From the NCBI GenBank assembly GCA_958367245.1, contig CATXEA010000011.1, forward strand, positions 39,165 to 103,164: DNA of 64,000 nucleotides. The letters run 5' to 3'. Made by a program: the position numbers and the translations under genes. The notes beneath the pieces were generated by a model. It saw nothing but the letters and a program-made list of their open reading frames with translations. It made no database searches and was not told where the DNA came from. Within the stretch, counting starts at the first letter, position 1. Every line of letters begins with the position of its first letter. The stretch comes from an uncultured Blautia sp. (lineage in GTDB: Bacteria; Bacillota; Clostridia; Lachnospirales; Lachnospiraceae). Shown here in pieces: positions 8,616 through 18,117 of the stretch.

Positions 8616-8630
8616 GTAAAATAAATTTAC
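8616..8630. promoter_or_regulatory. Operator candidate 2 (GTAAA-N5-TTTAC)
   Basis: Second copy of the 15-bp palindrome, covering the expected transcription start region. The 27-bp centre-to-centre distance is about two and a half helical turns, which places the two sites on opposite faces of the DNA; cooperative binding is therefore open. Confidence 0.6.
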
Positions 8631-8705
8631 TTTAAAATGTATAGTCCGGATAAATATACATTGAAAGGAACGTTAAGAAATTGAATTAAATGGAGGGTTT
8701 TTTGC

Positions 8706-10046
8706 ATGAGAAAAAGAATCGCATTATTAATGGCAGTTTTAACAGCGTTAGGTGTTTCAGCTACAAATGTATATGCAGGAGAAGGAAAACAGGAATTAAC
8801 GATTACTTGTAGAAACACAGAGGCATTAGCACCAGCATTTACTACTTGGATTGAGACAACATACAATAATTGGGAGAAAAAAGATCAGGTTGAAGTTAAG
8901 ATGAATGCTATCGAAGGGCAGGATAGTGATTATTTAACAAAAGTAAAACTGGGCTATCAGGATGCAAGTCAATGTGGAGATCTTGTATGGGAAGATTCTT
9001 TTATTCTTCCAGCGGATGCAGCTGCTGGATATTTAGCAGATATTACTTCCAATTTGGAAGGATATGCCGATTGGAGTAATGGTGGATATATTGAAGCTGT
9101 AAAAGAGGGAGCATTAGGTGGAGATGGTCATTATTATGGCATCCAAGCATCTACAGATTCCCGTGGACTTCTAGTAAATAAGGATGTTTTGGAAGCAGCA
9201 GGATTGGGAGCTGATTGGCAGCCAAAAGATTGGGCAGAACTTCTCGATGGATGTCGTGCAATTAAGGAAAAGTGTGAAGATGTAATTCCGATGTGGATGA
9301 GTGTTGGTAAGGCAAGTGGCGAAGGAACTAGTATGAATGGTTATGAAATGCTGCTATATGGCACTCCTGATGCGGATCAGTCTTTATACGACACAGAATC
9401 AGGTAAGTGGGTTGTAAGTAGTGAGAGTATTCTTGCAGCAAATCAGTTTCTTGTAACTTTATTTGAAGAAGGTCTTACAGGTGAATACTCTGAGATGCTT
9501 GATGCGAATGAAGGGAATTATGCATGGGAATATTTGAAAAATGGACAGTTAGGAATCTATTTGACAGGAAGTTGGTTCCCACAGATGTATCAGGAAGGCG
9601 GAGTGATGGAATGGCCAGAATTTACAGATAAACTCAATTTTATTCCAATGCCAACTAAGGATGGTTCTGGAACATTGACTATGTCAGGTGGTTGGGCTTG
9701 GACAATTCCTGCACTTTCTGACAATATTGATCTTGCATTTGAATTTCTTACTGAAATGATGAAACCAGAAAATTATTCTGCTTATATTGCGATTACAAGA
9801 GAATTGCCGGTAAGAGATCTTAGTGAATATGAAGAGATTACTTCCGCCCCATTTTTTACTTTATCTCAGGAAAAATTGGAAGCAGCCCTTTTCCGTCCAA
9901 AGAATGATCAGTATTCTACTGTATCAACATATATAGCTGAGATGAGTGAAAATGCAGTAGTAGAACTGGATGCACAGGCAGCTATGGATACATTTGCAAC
10001 AAATGTTGAAAGTGCAATTGGAGCAGATGCTATCTTAAAAAAATAG
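8706..10046 (+). CDS. Sugar ABC transporter substrate-binding protein
   Basis: 446 residues, family 1 extracellular solute-binding protein. An N-terminal signal (MRKR, hydrophobic stretch to about residue 20, then TNVYA-GEG) suggests signal peptidase I cleavage after Ala24. No lipobox Cys is present, which is unusual for a Gram-positive binding protein that normally needs a lipid anchor. The mature part has the Trp/Tyr-rich, Gly-containing body of oligosaccharide binders (GSWFPQMYQEGG, MSGGWAWTIP). Two cognate permeases follow and no ATPase is encoded. The surrounding glycosidases point to mannose-containing oligosaccharides as ligands. A GGAGG site lies eight bases before the ATG. Confidence 0.88.
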   Translation: MRKRIALLMAVLTALGVSATNVYAGEGKQELTITCRNTEALAPAFTTWIETTYNNWEKKDQVEVKMNAIEGQDSDYLTKVKLGYQDASQCGDLVWEDSFILPADAAAGYLADITSNLEGYADWSNGGYIEAVKEGALGGDGHYYGIQASTDSRGLLVNKDVLEAAGLGADWQPKDWAELLDGCRAIKEKCEDVIPMWMSVGKASGEGTSMNGYEMLLYGTPDADQSLYDTESGKWVVSSESILAANQFLVTLFEEGLTGEYSEMLDANEGNYAWEYLKNGQLGIYLTGSWFPQMYQEGGVMEWPEFTDKLNFIPMPTKDGSGTLTMSGGWAWTIPALSDNIDLAFEFLTEMMKPENYSAYIAITRELPVRDLSEYEEITSAPFFTLSQEKLEAALFRPKNDQYSTVSTYIAEMSENAVVELDAQAAMDTFATNVESAIGADAILKK

Positions 10047-10082
10047 TAGCTGTTATTTAGAGTAATGTTTAAGTAACGGAAG

Positions 10083-10130
10083 CCCGGTGGTCTGTGAGCT
10101 GGATATAAAGATACAGACTTCCGGGTTTTT
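10083..10130 (+). terminator. Intra-operon hairpin after the binding-protein gene
   Basis: Stem CCCGG/CCGGG with an inner stem TCTGT/ACAGA, followed by five T. Lying between the binding-protein gene and the first permease gene, it probably lets only part of transcription through or protects the upstream mRNA, giving more binding protein than permease. Confidence 0.65.
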
Positions 10131-10163
10131 AATTATTCATCTAAAAGTAGACGAGGTTACATA

Positions 10164-11042
10164 ATGACGCATAAAAAAGAAAAGAAATTTATGATGACAC
10201 TTATGTTACCGGGATTAGCGGTTATGATTGCCTTTTTTATGCTTCCGGTAGCATTAACAATTTTCTATTCCTTTACTAATCTTTCATTGACGGGAAGTGA
10301 TGCAGCGAATCTTCGTTTTATAGGATTGGAGAATTATTATAAATTAATTCATGATAAAGAAGTAATGGCTACTGTTATAAGAACTTTAATGTATACAATA
10401 GCTTCTGTAGTAGGACAAAATATTCTTGGATTTATTATTGCGTATTTAATGCAGGAAAAAAATAGAACTTTTCGAAGAATTATTGGACCAATTATTCTTT
10501 CGGCGTGGGTAATGCCAGAAGTAGTAGGGGCAATTTGCGCGTATTCTGTTTTTACAGATAAAGGAACATTGAATATTATTTTGCAATTCTTAGGATTTGA
10601 AAAATTTTCTTGGCTTTATAAAGTGCCAATGCTGGCAGTCATTATTGGAAACATCTGGAGAGGAACAGCGTATTCTATGATGGTTTATCAGGCAGGACTT
10701 GATAATGTTCCGGGTGAAGTAAAGGAGTCAGCAAAGATTGACGGAGCAAGTAGTATACAAACAATCACTCATGTAATTGTCCCTATTATCAAGGATACGA
10801 TTATGACCAATACTATGTTAACTACGCTTATGACTCTTGGTGGTTTCGGTTTTATCTATATAATGACAGGCGGAGGTCCTGGTGTGAAAACACAGACATT
10901 GCCTATTTTGATGTATCAAAAAGCATTTAAGAATTACAGTCTTGGTTACGGAACAGCAATTTCTATGATTTTGTTATTGATTGCTGCGATTTTTGGAGTT
11001 ATTTATGTGAAATTTGCAGGAAAGGATATGGGTGATAAATAA
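10164..11042 (+). CDS. Sugar ABC permease, MalF/UgpA type
   Basis: 292 residues, six membrane segments, with the binding-protein-dependent permease motif ESAKIDGASSIQTITHVIVP (EAA loop, contact site for the ATPase) near residues 190-209. It forms the first half of the membrane channel for the mannoside importer. The stop overlaps the next start as TAATG. There is no ATPase gene anywhere in the cluster, so the pair presumably borrows a housekeeping MsmX-like ATPase, as many Firmicutes oligosaccharide importers do. Confidence 0.9.
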   Translation: MTHKKEKKFMMTLMLPGLAVMIAFFMLPVALTIFYSFTNLSLTGSDAANLRFIGLENYYKLIHDKEVMATVIRTLMYTIASVVGQNILGFIIAYLMQEKNRTFRRIIGPIILSAWVMPEVVGAICAYSVFTDKGTLNIILQFLGFEKFSWLYKVPMLAVIIGNIWRGTAYSMMVYQAGLDNVPGEVKESAKIDGASSIQTITHVIVPIIKDTIMTNTMLTTLMTLGGFGFIYIMTGGGPGVKTQTLPILMYQKAFKNYSLGYGTAISMILLLIAAIFGVIYVKFAGKDMGDK

Positions 11043-11860
11043 TGAGTAAGAAAAAAAGAGAAAGGATTATCGCCTATGTTGTTCTTGCAATTATGGCAAT
11101 CATATTTTTGCTGCCTTTGTCATGGGTAGTTCTGGCATCTCTAGATACTAATGCATCTATTGCAGTTAAGATGCCAAATTTTACATTGAATAATTATCAT
11201 GAAGTCTTGACTAATCCTGTAAATTGGAAAGCGTTTTCTAGTGGACTGATCATATCTTTGGCATCTGCAGTATTGACAGTAATTCTTGCAGGACTAATGG
11301 CATATCCGTTATCTAGATATGAAATTAAGCATAAAAAAATGTTTATGCTTACTATGTTGTTTATGACAGCGTTGCCTATTACTACAGTAATGGTTCCGGT
11401 TTATCAGTTATTTGTGACACTTCATTTGTATGATACTCTTGGAGGATTGGTTTTATTTCTTGCGGCATCTAATTTGCCATATGCAATATGGATGATGAAA
11501 AATTTTATGGATTCTGTTCCTATGACTTTGGAAGAAGCGGCTTGGATTGATGGGGCAAATAGATTGCAAGGTCTTACCAAAGTTGTGATTCCGTTGATGT
11601 ACGCAGGAGTATCTTCTGTTGGTATTTTTGTATTTTCCGGTTGTTGGGGTAACTTCCTTGTTCCGTTTTTATTGTTGGGATCTGCAGATAAGGCGCCTGC
11701 TTCTGTAAAATTATATGGATATTTTGGAAGTCATACAGTATCATATGGCTCCCTGGCAGCTTTTTCAATTATTTATGCAATTCCTTCAATCGTTTTATAT
11801 GTGCTATCACAGAAATATATGTCAAAAGGATTTGCAATGGAAGGTGGAGCAAAAGGTTAA
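11042..11860 (+). CDS. Sugar ABC permease, MalG type
   Basis: 272 residues, six membrane segments and the EAA loop EEAAWIDGANRLQGLTKVVI near residues 165-184. It is the partner of the preceding permease, translationally coupled through TAATG. It completes the importer that brings oligosaccharides to the cytoplasmic mannosidases downstream. The first mannosidase gene begins 21 bases later behind a GGAGG site, so all belong to one transcript. Confidence 0.9.
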   Translation: MSKKKRERIIAYVVLAIMAIIFLLPLSWVVLASLDTNASIAVKMPNFTLNNYHEVLTNPVNWKAFSSGLIISLASAVLTVILAGLMAYPLSRYEIKHKKMFMLTMLFMTALPITTVMVPVYQLFVTLHLYDTLGGLVLFLAASNLPYAIWMMKNFMDSVPMTLEEAAWIDGANRLQGLTKVVIPLMYAGVSSVGIFVFSGCWGNFLVPFLLLGSADKAPASVKLYGYFGSHTVSYGSLAAFSIIYAIPSIVLYVLSQKYMSKGFAMEGGAKG

Positions 11861-11881
11861 ATCTAGTAGGAGGAAAATGAA

Positions 11882-14707
11882 ATGGAGAAAAAGAATAGTA
11901 TTTCAAAATTTCGAGAAATGAGAAAAGAATCTTGGAGTGGTATATGGGGGAAAAGAATTCTTTCGGAAATTAGTTATCTTCTTGAGGTTTCAAAGGCTGC
12001 TAATAATAAATATCGCAGCGCATTGGATCGAGGAATTGATTTGTTGTGGAAATATGTAAAAGAAAATGGCGCTATTACAAAGCAAATTGTTTTTCAAGTA
12101 GAAGAAGAATTAACTGAAATGAAAGCGGAAGCCAGAAAGTATCAAGTCCTTTTGATTGGTCATGCACATATCGATATGAATTGGATGTGGGGATTTCAAG
12201 AAACAGCTTCGGTTACAGTGGATACTTTTGAGACTATGCTTCAGTTAATGGAGGAGTATCCTCAGTTTACATTTGCACAGTCACAGGCTTCAGTATATGC
12301 AATTATTGAAGAATATTATCCAGAACTTTTGGAGAAAATCAAAGCCCGTATCAAAGAAGGAAGATGGGAAGTTAGTGCTTCTACTTGGGTAGAAAACGAT
12401 AAAAATATGTCTGGAAGTGAATCAATGGCAAGACATATTTTATATACAAAAGACTATCTTTCTAAACTTTTAGAAATTCCTGTGGATACTCTAACACTAG
12501 ATTTTGAGCCAGATACTTTTGGACATAATGAAAATATGCCGGAAATACTTAATCAAGGAGGAATCAAGTATTATTATCATTGTCGTGGTTACGATAAAGA
12601 GCATGTGTATCGTTGGCAAGCACCTTCAGGAGCAGAAGTAATTGTTTATCGAGAGCCAGTATGGTATAACGCAACAGTATTGTATGATAGTCTTAGCTAT
12701 ATTCCTTCTTTTTGTAAAGAATATGGTTTAACAACAGCCTTGAAAATGTATGGTGTAGGAGACCATGGTGGAGGACCAACAAGAAGAGATATTGAAAGAT
12801 GGATAGAAATGCAATCTTGGCCCTTGATGCCTAGAATTAAATTTGGAACATTTGCAGAATTTTATAAAGAACTTGAAAAGGTTCGAGAGAATCTTCCAAT
12901 TGTAAAACAAGAATTGAATTATATTTTTACAGGTTGCTATACTTCTCAGTCTAGAATAAAAAGGGCAAATAAACAGGGAGAAGATCGTCTTTTTGAATCA
13001 GAAGCAATGGATGTTTTGGCACATATGGAAATAGATGATTATCAAACACCTTCTGATTATGTTGAAGCATGGAAAAAAATATTATTTAACCAATTTCACG
13101 ATATTTTACCAGGTTCAGGTACAGTTGAAACTAGAGAATATGCAATGGGAGAATTTCAAAAAGCTATTGCAGCATCTCAAATCAATATAAATCATGCGAT
13201 GCGTACAATTTGTAATAATATAGATACATCTGGACTTTCAGAGGAGGAACCGGAAGATTGGTCATTTGGGGCTGGAGCGGGTTTTGGTACTCATGACGAA
13301 AACCGCCATATGACTGGATATGTAGGTCGTGCAGGTGGGAAAAGAAGAATTATAACAGTTTTCAATCCGACAATGTATCGTCGCATAGAGTGTGTTAAAG
13401 TCACATTGTGGGATTGGAATGGAAATCCTGATCTTCTTAGAGTAGCGGATATTGATGGAAATGATGTGAGATGCCAGATAATGGATACGGGAATACATTA
13501 TTGGGGACATAATTACCATACAATTGTTATAGAAGCAGATGTAGATGCCATGGGTTATACAACATATGTTTTGAAAGAGGAAGAAGAAGACAATCTAAAT
13601 ATTGTTTGGAAAAAGCTGTCTACGTCTCCTTGTGATGATCCGAGAATTGATGATTATACAGATATGCCAATTATAATGGAAAATGAAAAAGTAAAGGCAG
13701 TTTTTTCACCAAATACAATGAAAATGATTTCATTGGTTGATAAAAGTAGTGGAAAAGAAATTCTTTGTGAACCATCAGCGTATTTCCGAGAAGTAGTGGA
13801 AAGTACTCAGAACGAGATGACTGCATGGAGAATTGGTAATTATATAACTGTAAGTGATTTAAACGAAGAGGCTCCAGTAAGAATTACCAGATGTGAAAGA
13901 GGAACGTTAGTTCAAAAAATCGAATACAGTATTAACAAAGAAAATTATACGATTTATACAGTATTGTCATTAGCAGAGGGTAGTGAATTGCTAAATTACG
14001 ATTTAAAAGTTGAATGGCATGAGATTGGAAATTCAGAAAAAGGTGTGCCACAACTTCAATTCATCGTACCATTTGCCTATGATGCAGAAAAATATGCATG
14101 TAGTATACCATTAGGCGTTACTGAAAGGGTAGGAATTGCACAAGATGTACCATGTACTGGATTTATAAGTGGGATTCCTACAAACGGAAGCAATAGAGGT
14201 GTGATTTTAATGTCAGACTGTAAGTATGGTTTTCGTGGGTATGATAATTCTGTTACGGTAACGCTTATCAGAAGTTCTTATGATCCTGATGAGATGCCGG
14301 AACAAGGAACTCATATGATAAAACTTGGTATTGGAATTACTGATGTAACATCTGTTGCAATGACAGAAAAATTGGAGCGCTTTGTACATCCTATGTATGC
14401 ATGTTCTAATGGAGCACATGAAGGTAATTTACCTGCACGGTATTCTTTTTTTAATGTGAGTGGGGATGTAAATGTTACTGCAATAAAATTATCTGAAGAT
14501 AAAAAAAGTGTGATTATAAGAATATATAATTTACAGAAATGGTCTACGCCTGTTACAATAAATGTAAACAAGAATGTAATAGGCGAAGCATACTTGACAG
14601 ACATACTAGAACGAAAAATACAAGAATTGCAGGTGGAGGGAACAGCTGTTAAATTTGATATACCTGCTAAATCAATTCGCACAGTTAGTCTTGTTTTATA
14701 TAAATAA
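11882..14707 (+). CDS. GH38 alpha-mannosidase (1)
   Basis: 941 residues with no signal peptide, so cytoplasmic. A helical N-terminal region precedes the GH38 catalytic domain. Zinc ligands appear in HAHIDMNWMW (residues 94-103), and the nucleophile Asp is expected at D211 in FEPDTFGHNENMPEI. A further catalytic-domain block FNQFHDILPGSG lies near 404-415, where the His is another zinc ligand. The long beta-rich C-terminal half (from about 520) is the usual GH38 beta-sandwich region. It removes alpha-linked mannose from imported oligosaccharides. A second, clearly different GH38 enzyme in the same cluster suggests that different linkages are handled. Confidence 0.9.
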   Translation: MEKKNSISKFREMRKESWSGIWGKRILSEISYLLEVSKAANNKYRSALDRGIDLLWKYVKENGAITKQIVFQVEEELTEMKAEARKYQVLLIGHAHIDMNWMWGFQETASVTVDTFETMLQLMEEYPQFTFAQSQASVYAIIEEYYPELLEKIKARIKEGRWEVSASTWVENDKNMSGSESMARHILYTKDYLSKLLEIPVDTLTLDFEPDTFGHNENMPEILNQGGIKYYYHCRGYDKEHVYRWQAPSGAEVIVYREPVWYNATVLYDSLSYIPSFCKEYGLTTALKMYGVGDHGGGPTRRDIERWIEMQSWPLMPRIKFGTFAEFYKELEKVRENLPIVKQELNYIFTGCYTSQSRIKRANKQGEDRLFESEAMDVLAHMEIDDYQTPSDYVEAWKKILFNQFHDILPGSGTVETREYAMGEFQKAIAASQININHAMRTICNNIDTSGLSEEEPEDWSFGAGAGFGTHDENRHMTGYVGRAGGKRRIITVFNPTMYRRIECVKVTLWDWNGNPDLLRVADIDGNDVRCQIMDTGIHYWGHNYHTIVIEADVDAMGYTTYVLKEEEEDNLNIVWKKLSTSPCDDPRIDDYTDMPIIMENEKVKAVFSPNTMKMISLVDKSSGKEILCEPSAYFREVVESTQNEMTAWRIGNYITVSDLNEEAPVRITRCERGTLVQKIEYSINKENYTIYTVLSLAEGSELLNYDLKVEWHEIGNSEKGVPQLQFIVPFAYDAEKYACSIPLGVTERVGIAQDVPCTGFISGIPTNGSNRGVILMSDCKYGFRGYDNSVTVTLIRSSYDPDEMPEQGTHMIKLGIGITDVTSVAMTEKLERFVHPMYACSNGAHEGNLPARYSFFNVSGDVNVTAIKLSEDKKSVIIRIYNLQKWSTPVTINVNKNVIGEAYLTDILERKIQELQVEGTAVKFDIPAKSIRTVSLVLYK

Positions 14708-14732
14708 GAAAGGTGTATATAAAACAGAGAAT

Positions 14733-15890
14733 ATGAGTACAACCATTAATAGTACAACAATGAAAAAAATTAATAGAGGGCTAGTATTTAAAAACTTAGT
14801 AATGAACCCCGAGATGTCAAGAGCTGAGTTGGCAAGAAAACTTCCACTTACTAAAATGACAATTACAAATATTGTAACAGAATTTTTGGAAAAAGAACTT
14901 ATTGTAGAACAGGAAAAAATTATTCTAGGTGAACCCCATAAAAATCCAATTAGAATTGATTTATCGGAGAAATGTCCGAGAATTATCGGAGTACAGATCC
15001 AACGAAGTTATTGTAAGGCGGTATTGACAGATTTTCGACAGAATGTTTTGGAAAGCAGGGAAGTACAGTACGAAGAGATCTGTCTAGATATGCTAAAAGA
15101 GGTATTGAATACGCTGATTGGCGAATTGCTAAAGAATGGAAATGTAATGGGGATAGGCGTCGGAAGTATTGGACCTATTGATTCCTTAAATGGTATTATA
15201 TGCAGTCCTCCTAATTTTGGTGATATTCAAGATTTTGCAATTGTGGATTATCTTGAAAACAAATTTCATATACCTGTGGTTCTGGAACATCATTACAATT
15301 GTGCTGTTTTAGCGGAACATTACTTTGGTACAGCTATAGAAAACAATAATCTTATTTATCTTGGAATTACTCAAGGTGTAGGCATGGGAGGTTTGGTAAA
15401 GGGGAAGTTGTATAGCTCTTTTTTTGGAAATAATATGGAGATTGGACATGTTTCCGTAGAACGTGAAGGTAAATTGTGTCGTTGTGGAAATCGTGGCTGT
15501 ATGGAAACATATGTAAGTACAAATATCATGACAGAAGAATTGAGGAGATTGACGGGAGAAAAGAAAAGTTTCCGTGAGTTTTGTCAAACCAAAGATCATC
15601 CTGAAATCACGGAGTATTTTTTCAGAGTGATGGATTATCTAAAAGTTGCACTTATTGATTGTATGAATATGTTTCAACCTGAAATGATAATTATTGGGGA
15701 TGATGGATATTATCTTCCAGATGAGTGTATTCAATACTTGGAAAAAGAAGTAAATCGCATACATTTGTATAGAAAACAATTATATGTCAGGATTTTAAAA
15801 ACCTCTATCAGAGACAATGAATTGCTTACAGCAAGTGCTACTATGGGAGTGATAGAAAAAGTTTTTCAAGGGGAATTATTATTTGATTAA
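14733..15890 (+). CDS. ROK-family transcriptional repressor
   Basis: 385 residues. The N-terminal winged helix (about 15-70, SRAELARKLPLTKMTITNIV) is followed by a ROK sugar-sensing domain with GIGVGSIGPID, EIGHVSVE and the zinc motif CRCGNRGCMETY. This is the NagC/XylR/Mlc type of architecture, a repressor released by a sugar ligand. The open frame extends 26 codons upstream inside the mannosidase gene, but I take the ATG at MSTTIN, which lies after the mannosidase stop. It lies mid-operon, so it would control its own level through the twin palindromes at 8589-8630. The ligand is probably mannose or a breakdown product. Confidence 0.85.
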   Translation: MSTTINSTTMKKINRGLVFKNLVMNPEMSRAELARKLPLTKMTITNIVTEFLEKELIVEQEKIILGEPHKNPIRIDLSEKCPRIIGVQIQRSYCKAVLTDFRQNVLESREVQYEEICLDMLKEVLNTLIGELLKNGNVMGIGVGSIGPIDSLNGIICSPPNFGDIQDFAIVDYLENKFHIPVVLEHHYNCAVLAEHYFGTAIENNNLIYLGITQGVGMGGLVKGKLYSSFFGNNMEIGHVSVEREGKLCRCGNRGCMETYVSTNIMTEELRRLTGEKKSFREFCQTKDHPEITEYFFRVMDYLKVALIDCMNMFQPEMIIIGDDGYYLPDECIQYLEKEVNRIHLYRKQLYVRILKTSIRDNELLTASATMGVIEKVFQGELLFD

Positions 15891-15953
15891 AGGGAATTCC
15901 GAATGATAAAAATTTAGAGAGTTTGGATTATTGAACCAGAGAGGAAAAGAGAT

Positions 15954-16907
15954 ATGCTTGTAAATATGAATGAAGTTTTATATCGGGCAAAACGTGGCAA
16001 ATATGCGGTAGGACTTTTTAATGCAGTGAATCTCGAACTTGCGAGGGGAATTATAGCGGCAGCAGAATGTACAGGTTCACCTGTGATTATGGGAACTGCC
16101 GAGGTTCTCTTTCCATACGGACCGTTAGAAGAAGTTTCTTATTACCTTCTTCCAATGGCGAGAAAAGCGAATGTTCCAGTAGTCGTTCATTTAGATCATG
16201 GATTAAATAAAGAAACATGCTTGAAAGCGCTTGAACTGGGTTTTACTTCTATTATGTACGACTGTTCTACGGATGCCTATGATGAGAACGTTAAGAAAGT
16301 TAAGGAAATGGCAGAAATTGCTCATAGTTACGGGGCAACGATTGAAGGAGAATTAGGGCATGTAGGGGATAATGAAGGGTCTTCTGAAGGTGATTCTTAT
16401 ATGGAAGATCCAACGAAGTATTATACAGATCCAGCAATAGCAAAAGATTTTGTGGAAAAAACAGGGATAGATGCACTAGCGATTGCGGTTGGAACAGCTC
16501 ATGGGGCTTATAAATTTCCACCTAAACTTGATTTTGAAAGAATTAAGACCATTGCAGGAACAATTGATGTACCTTTAGTTCTCCATGGAGGTTCTGGATT
16601 GACTGATGATGATTTTAAATTAGCTATAGAAGCTGGCATTAGTAAAGTAAATATTTTTACAGATATTAATGTAGCTGCTGTTAAAGCAGAATTTCAACGA
16701 TTTTCTACAATGGATAAAGGAATCATTGATCTAATTCCTGCGGCAGTAGAGGCTGTTAAGCAAGAAACGATGAAAAAGATGATACTATTTGGAAGTGATG
16801 GGAAAGCATATTCCCCAAAAGAGAATAAAATTTCAAATAGATTTTTACCACAGGACGTTAGTAAAATTGTTGCTTTGGTTGTAGCAGAAATAGAGAAGAG
16901 AATCTAA
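15954..16907 (+). CDS. Class II fructose-bisphosphate/ketose-phosphate aldolase
   Basis: 317 residues with the class II aldolase signatures: VVVHLDHGLNKETC (zinc His and catalytic Asp), GELGHVGDNEG, GTAHGAYKFPP (zinc His), LVLHGGSGL and the phosphate-binding KVNIFTDINVAA. It splits a ketose phosphate or bisphosphate into DHAP and an aldehyde. Being next to a PfkB kinase and a mannose isomerase, its likely substrate here is fructose-1-phosphate or fructose-1,6-bisphosphate; the sequence does not decide which. AGAGGAAAAG serves as ribosome site. Confidence 0.88.
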   Translation: MLVNMNEVLYRAKRGKYAVGLFNAVNLELARGIIAAAECTGSPVIMGTAEVLFPYGPLEEVSYYLLPMARKANVPVVVHLDHGLNKETCLKALELGFTSIMYDCSTDAYDENVKKVKEMAEIAHSYGATIEGELGHVGDNEGSSEGDSYMEDPTKYYTDPAIAKDFVEKTGIDALAIAVGTAHGAYKFPPKLDFERIKTIAGTIDVPLVLHGGSGLTDDDFKLAIEAGISKVNIFTDINVAAVKAEFQRFSTMDKGIIDLIPAAVEAVKQETMKKMILFGSDGKAYSPKENKISNRFLPQDVSKIVALVVAEIEKRI

Positions 16908-16918
16908 GGAGCTAGGCT

Positions 16919-18043
16919 ATGGAGAAACAAAAAACTATTATTGCGGCAGGGCATATTTGCCTAGATATAACACCGATTTTTCCAGGGGAAAAAGTAAATA
17001 AATTAAATGAAGTTCTTGCTCCTGGTAAATTAATTAATATGGAAGGAATCAGTATTCACACAGGTGGCTCTACAGCTAATACAGGACTTGGATTGAAATT
17101 TTTGGGTGCTGATGTTCGAATTATGGCGAAAATTGGATGTGATGTACTAGGAAATATGGTGGAGCAGATTTTAAAAATGCATGGGGTGACGGAAGGGTTG
17201 ATTCGTGATGAAAAATCCTCCACATCTTATTCGGTTGTATTGGCAGTTCCAGGAGTAGATCGCATTTTTCTTCATGATTCCGGTGCAAATGATAGGTATT
17301 TTGCAACTGATATTCAGAATGCAGATTTTGATTCGGTAGATTTATTTCACTTTGGATATCCTCCCTTAATGAAAAGTATTTACCAAAATGACGGAGAAGA
17401 ACTTTTGAAAGTTTTGAAGTTGGTCAAAGGGAAACAGATTCCTATTTCTATGGATATGGCAGCGGTAGATCCAAAATCTGAGTCCGGAAATGTAAATTGG
17501 GAAAAAATTCTTGAAAGAACCTTGCCTTATGTAGATGTTTTTTTGCCCAGTATCGAAGAAATTATATTCATGTTAGATAAAGAAAAATATAGGGATATTA
17601 TTCTTCGGGCAGGAGAAAGGGATGTCACAGAGGTTTTGGATATAGAAAGTGATGTGAAACCTTTTGGAGAAAAACTTCTCGCTATGGGAGCAAAGATAGT
17701 TCTTTTAAAATGTGGAAGAGCAGGTATTTATCTTGCAACGGCGTCAGAAAAAAACCTGGAAGAATTAAAGTCAGTGATAGGATTGAACAAATCTGTTTGG
17801 TCAAATGTAAGAATTTTTGAAAAATGTTTTAAGCCAGATAAAATTTGCTCAGGAACTGGAGCAGGAGATACATGTATTGCAGCTTTTTTAATGGCGCTCC
17901 TTACAGGAGAGACACCGCAAAGCAGTGTTCAAATAGCAGCAGCAGAGGGGGCATCATGTGTGGAAGCATACGATGCATTGGGAGGACTTCGTACACTGCC
18001 AGAACTGAAAAAGAAAATTGCTAGTGGTTGGGAGAAATACTAA
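16919..18043 (+). CDS. PfkB-family sugar kinase
   Basis: 374 residues, longer than the usual 300-330. An N-terminal GGSTANTGLGLKFLGADV is the ribokinase-type substrate region, and C-terminal CSGTGAGDTCIAAFL holds the catalytic Asp and anion hole. The gene starts 11 bases after the aldolase gene, so the two products probably act in sequence. The likely reaction is phosphorylation of fructose made by the mannose isomerase, either at C1 (giving aldolase substrate directly) or at C6. An extra segment around residues 215-300 accounts for the length. Confidence 0.85.
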   Translation: MEKQKTIIAAGHICLDITPIFPGEKVNKLNEVLAPGKLINMEGISIHTGGSTANTGLGLKFLGADVRIMAKIGCDVLGNMVEQILKMHGVTEGLIRDEKSSTSYSVVLAVPGVDRIFLHDSGANDRYFATDIQNADFDSVDLFHFGYPPLMKSIYQNDGEELLKVLKLVKGKQIPISMDMAAVDPKSESGNVNWEKILERTLPYVDVFLPSIEEIIFMLDKEKYRDIILRAGERDVTEVLDIESDVKPFGEKLLAMGAKIVLLKCGRAGIYLATASEKNLEELKSVIGLNKSVWSNVRIFEKCFKPDKICSGTGAGDTCIAAFLMALLTGETPQSSVQIAAAEGASCVEAYDALGGLRTLPELKKKIASGWEKY

Positions 18044-18117
18044 TTCGTGGAATATAATCTCATTGGGCAATAGATTTTGTGTGAAAAAGAATACAGAATA
18101 CAAGGAGGAACACAAAT

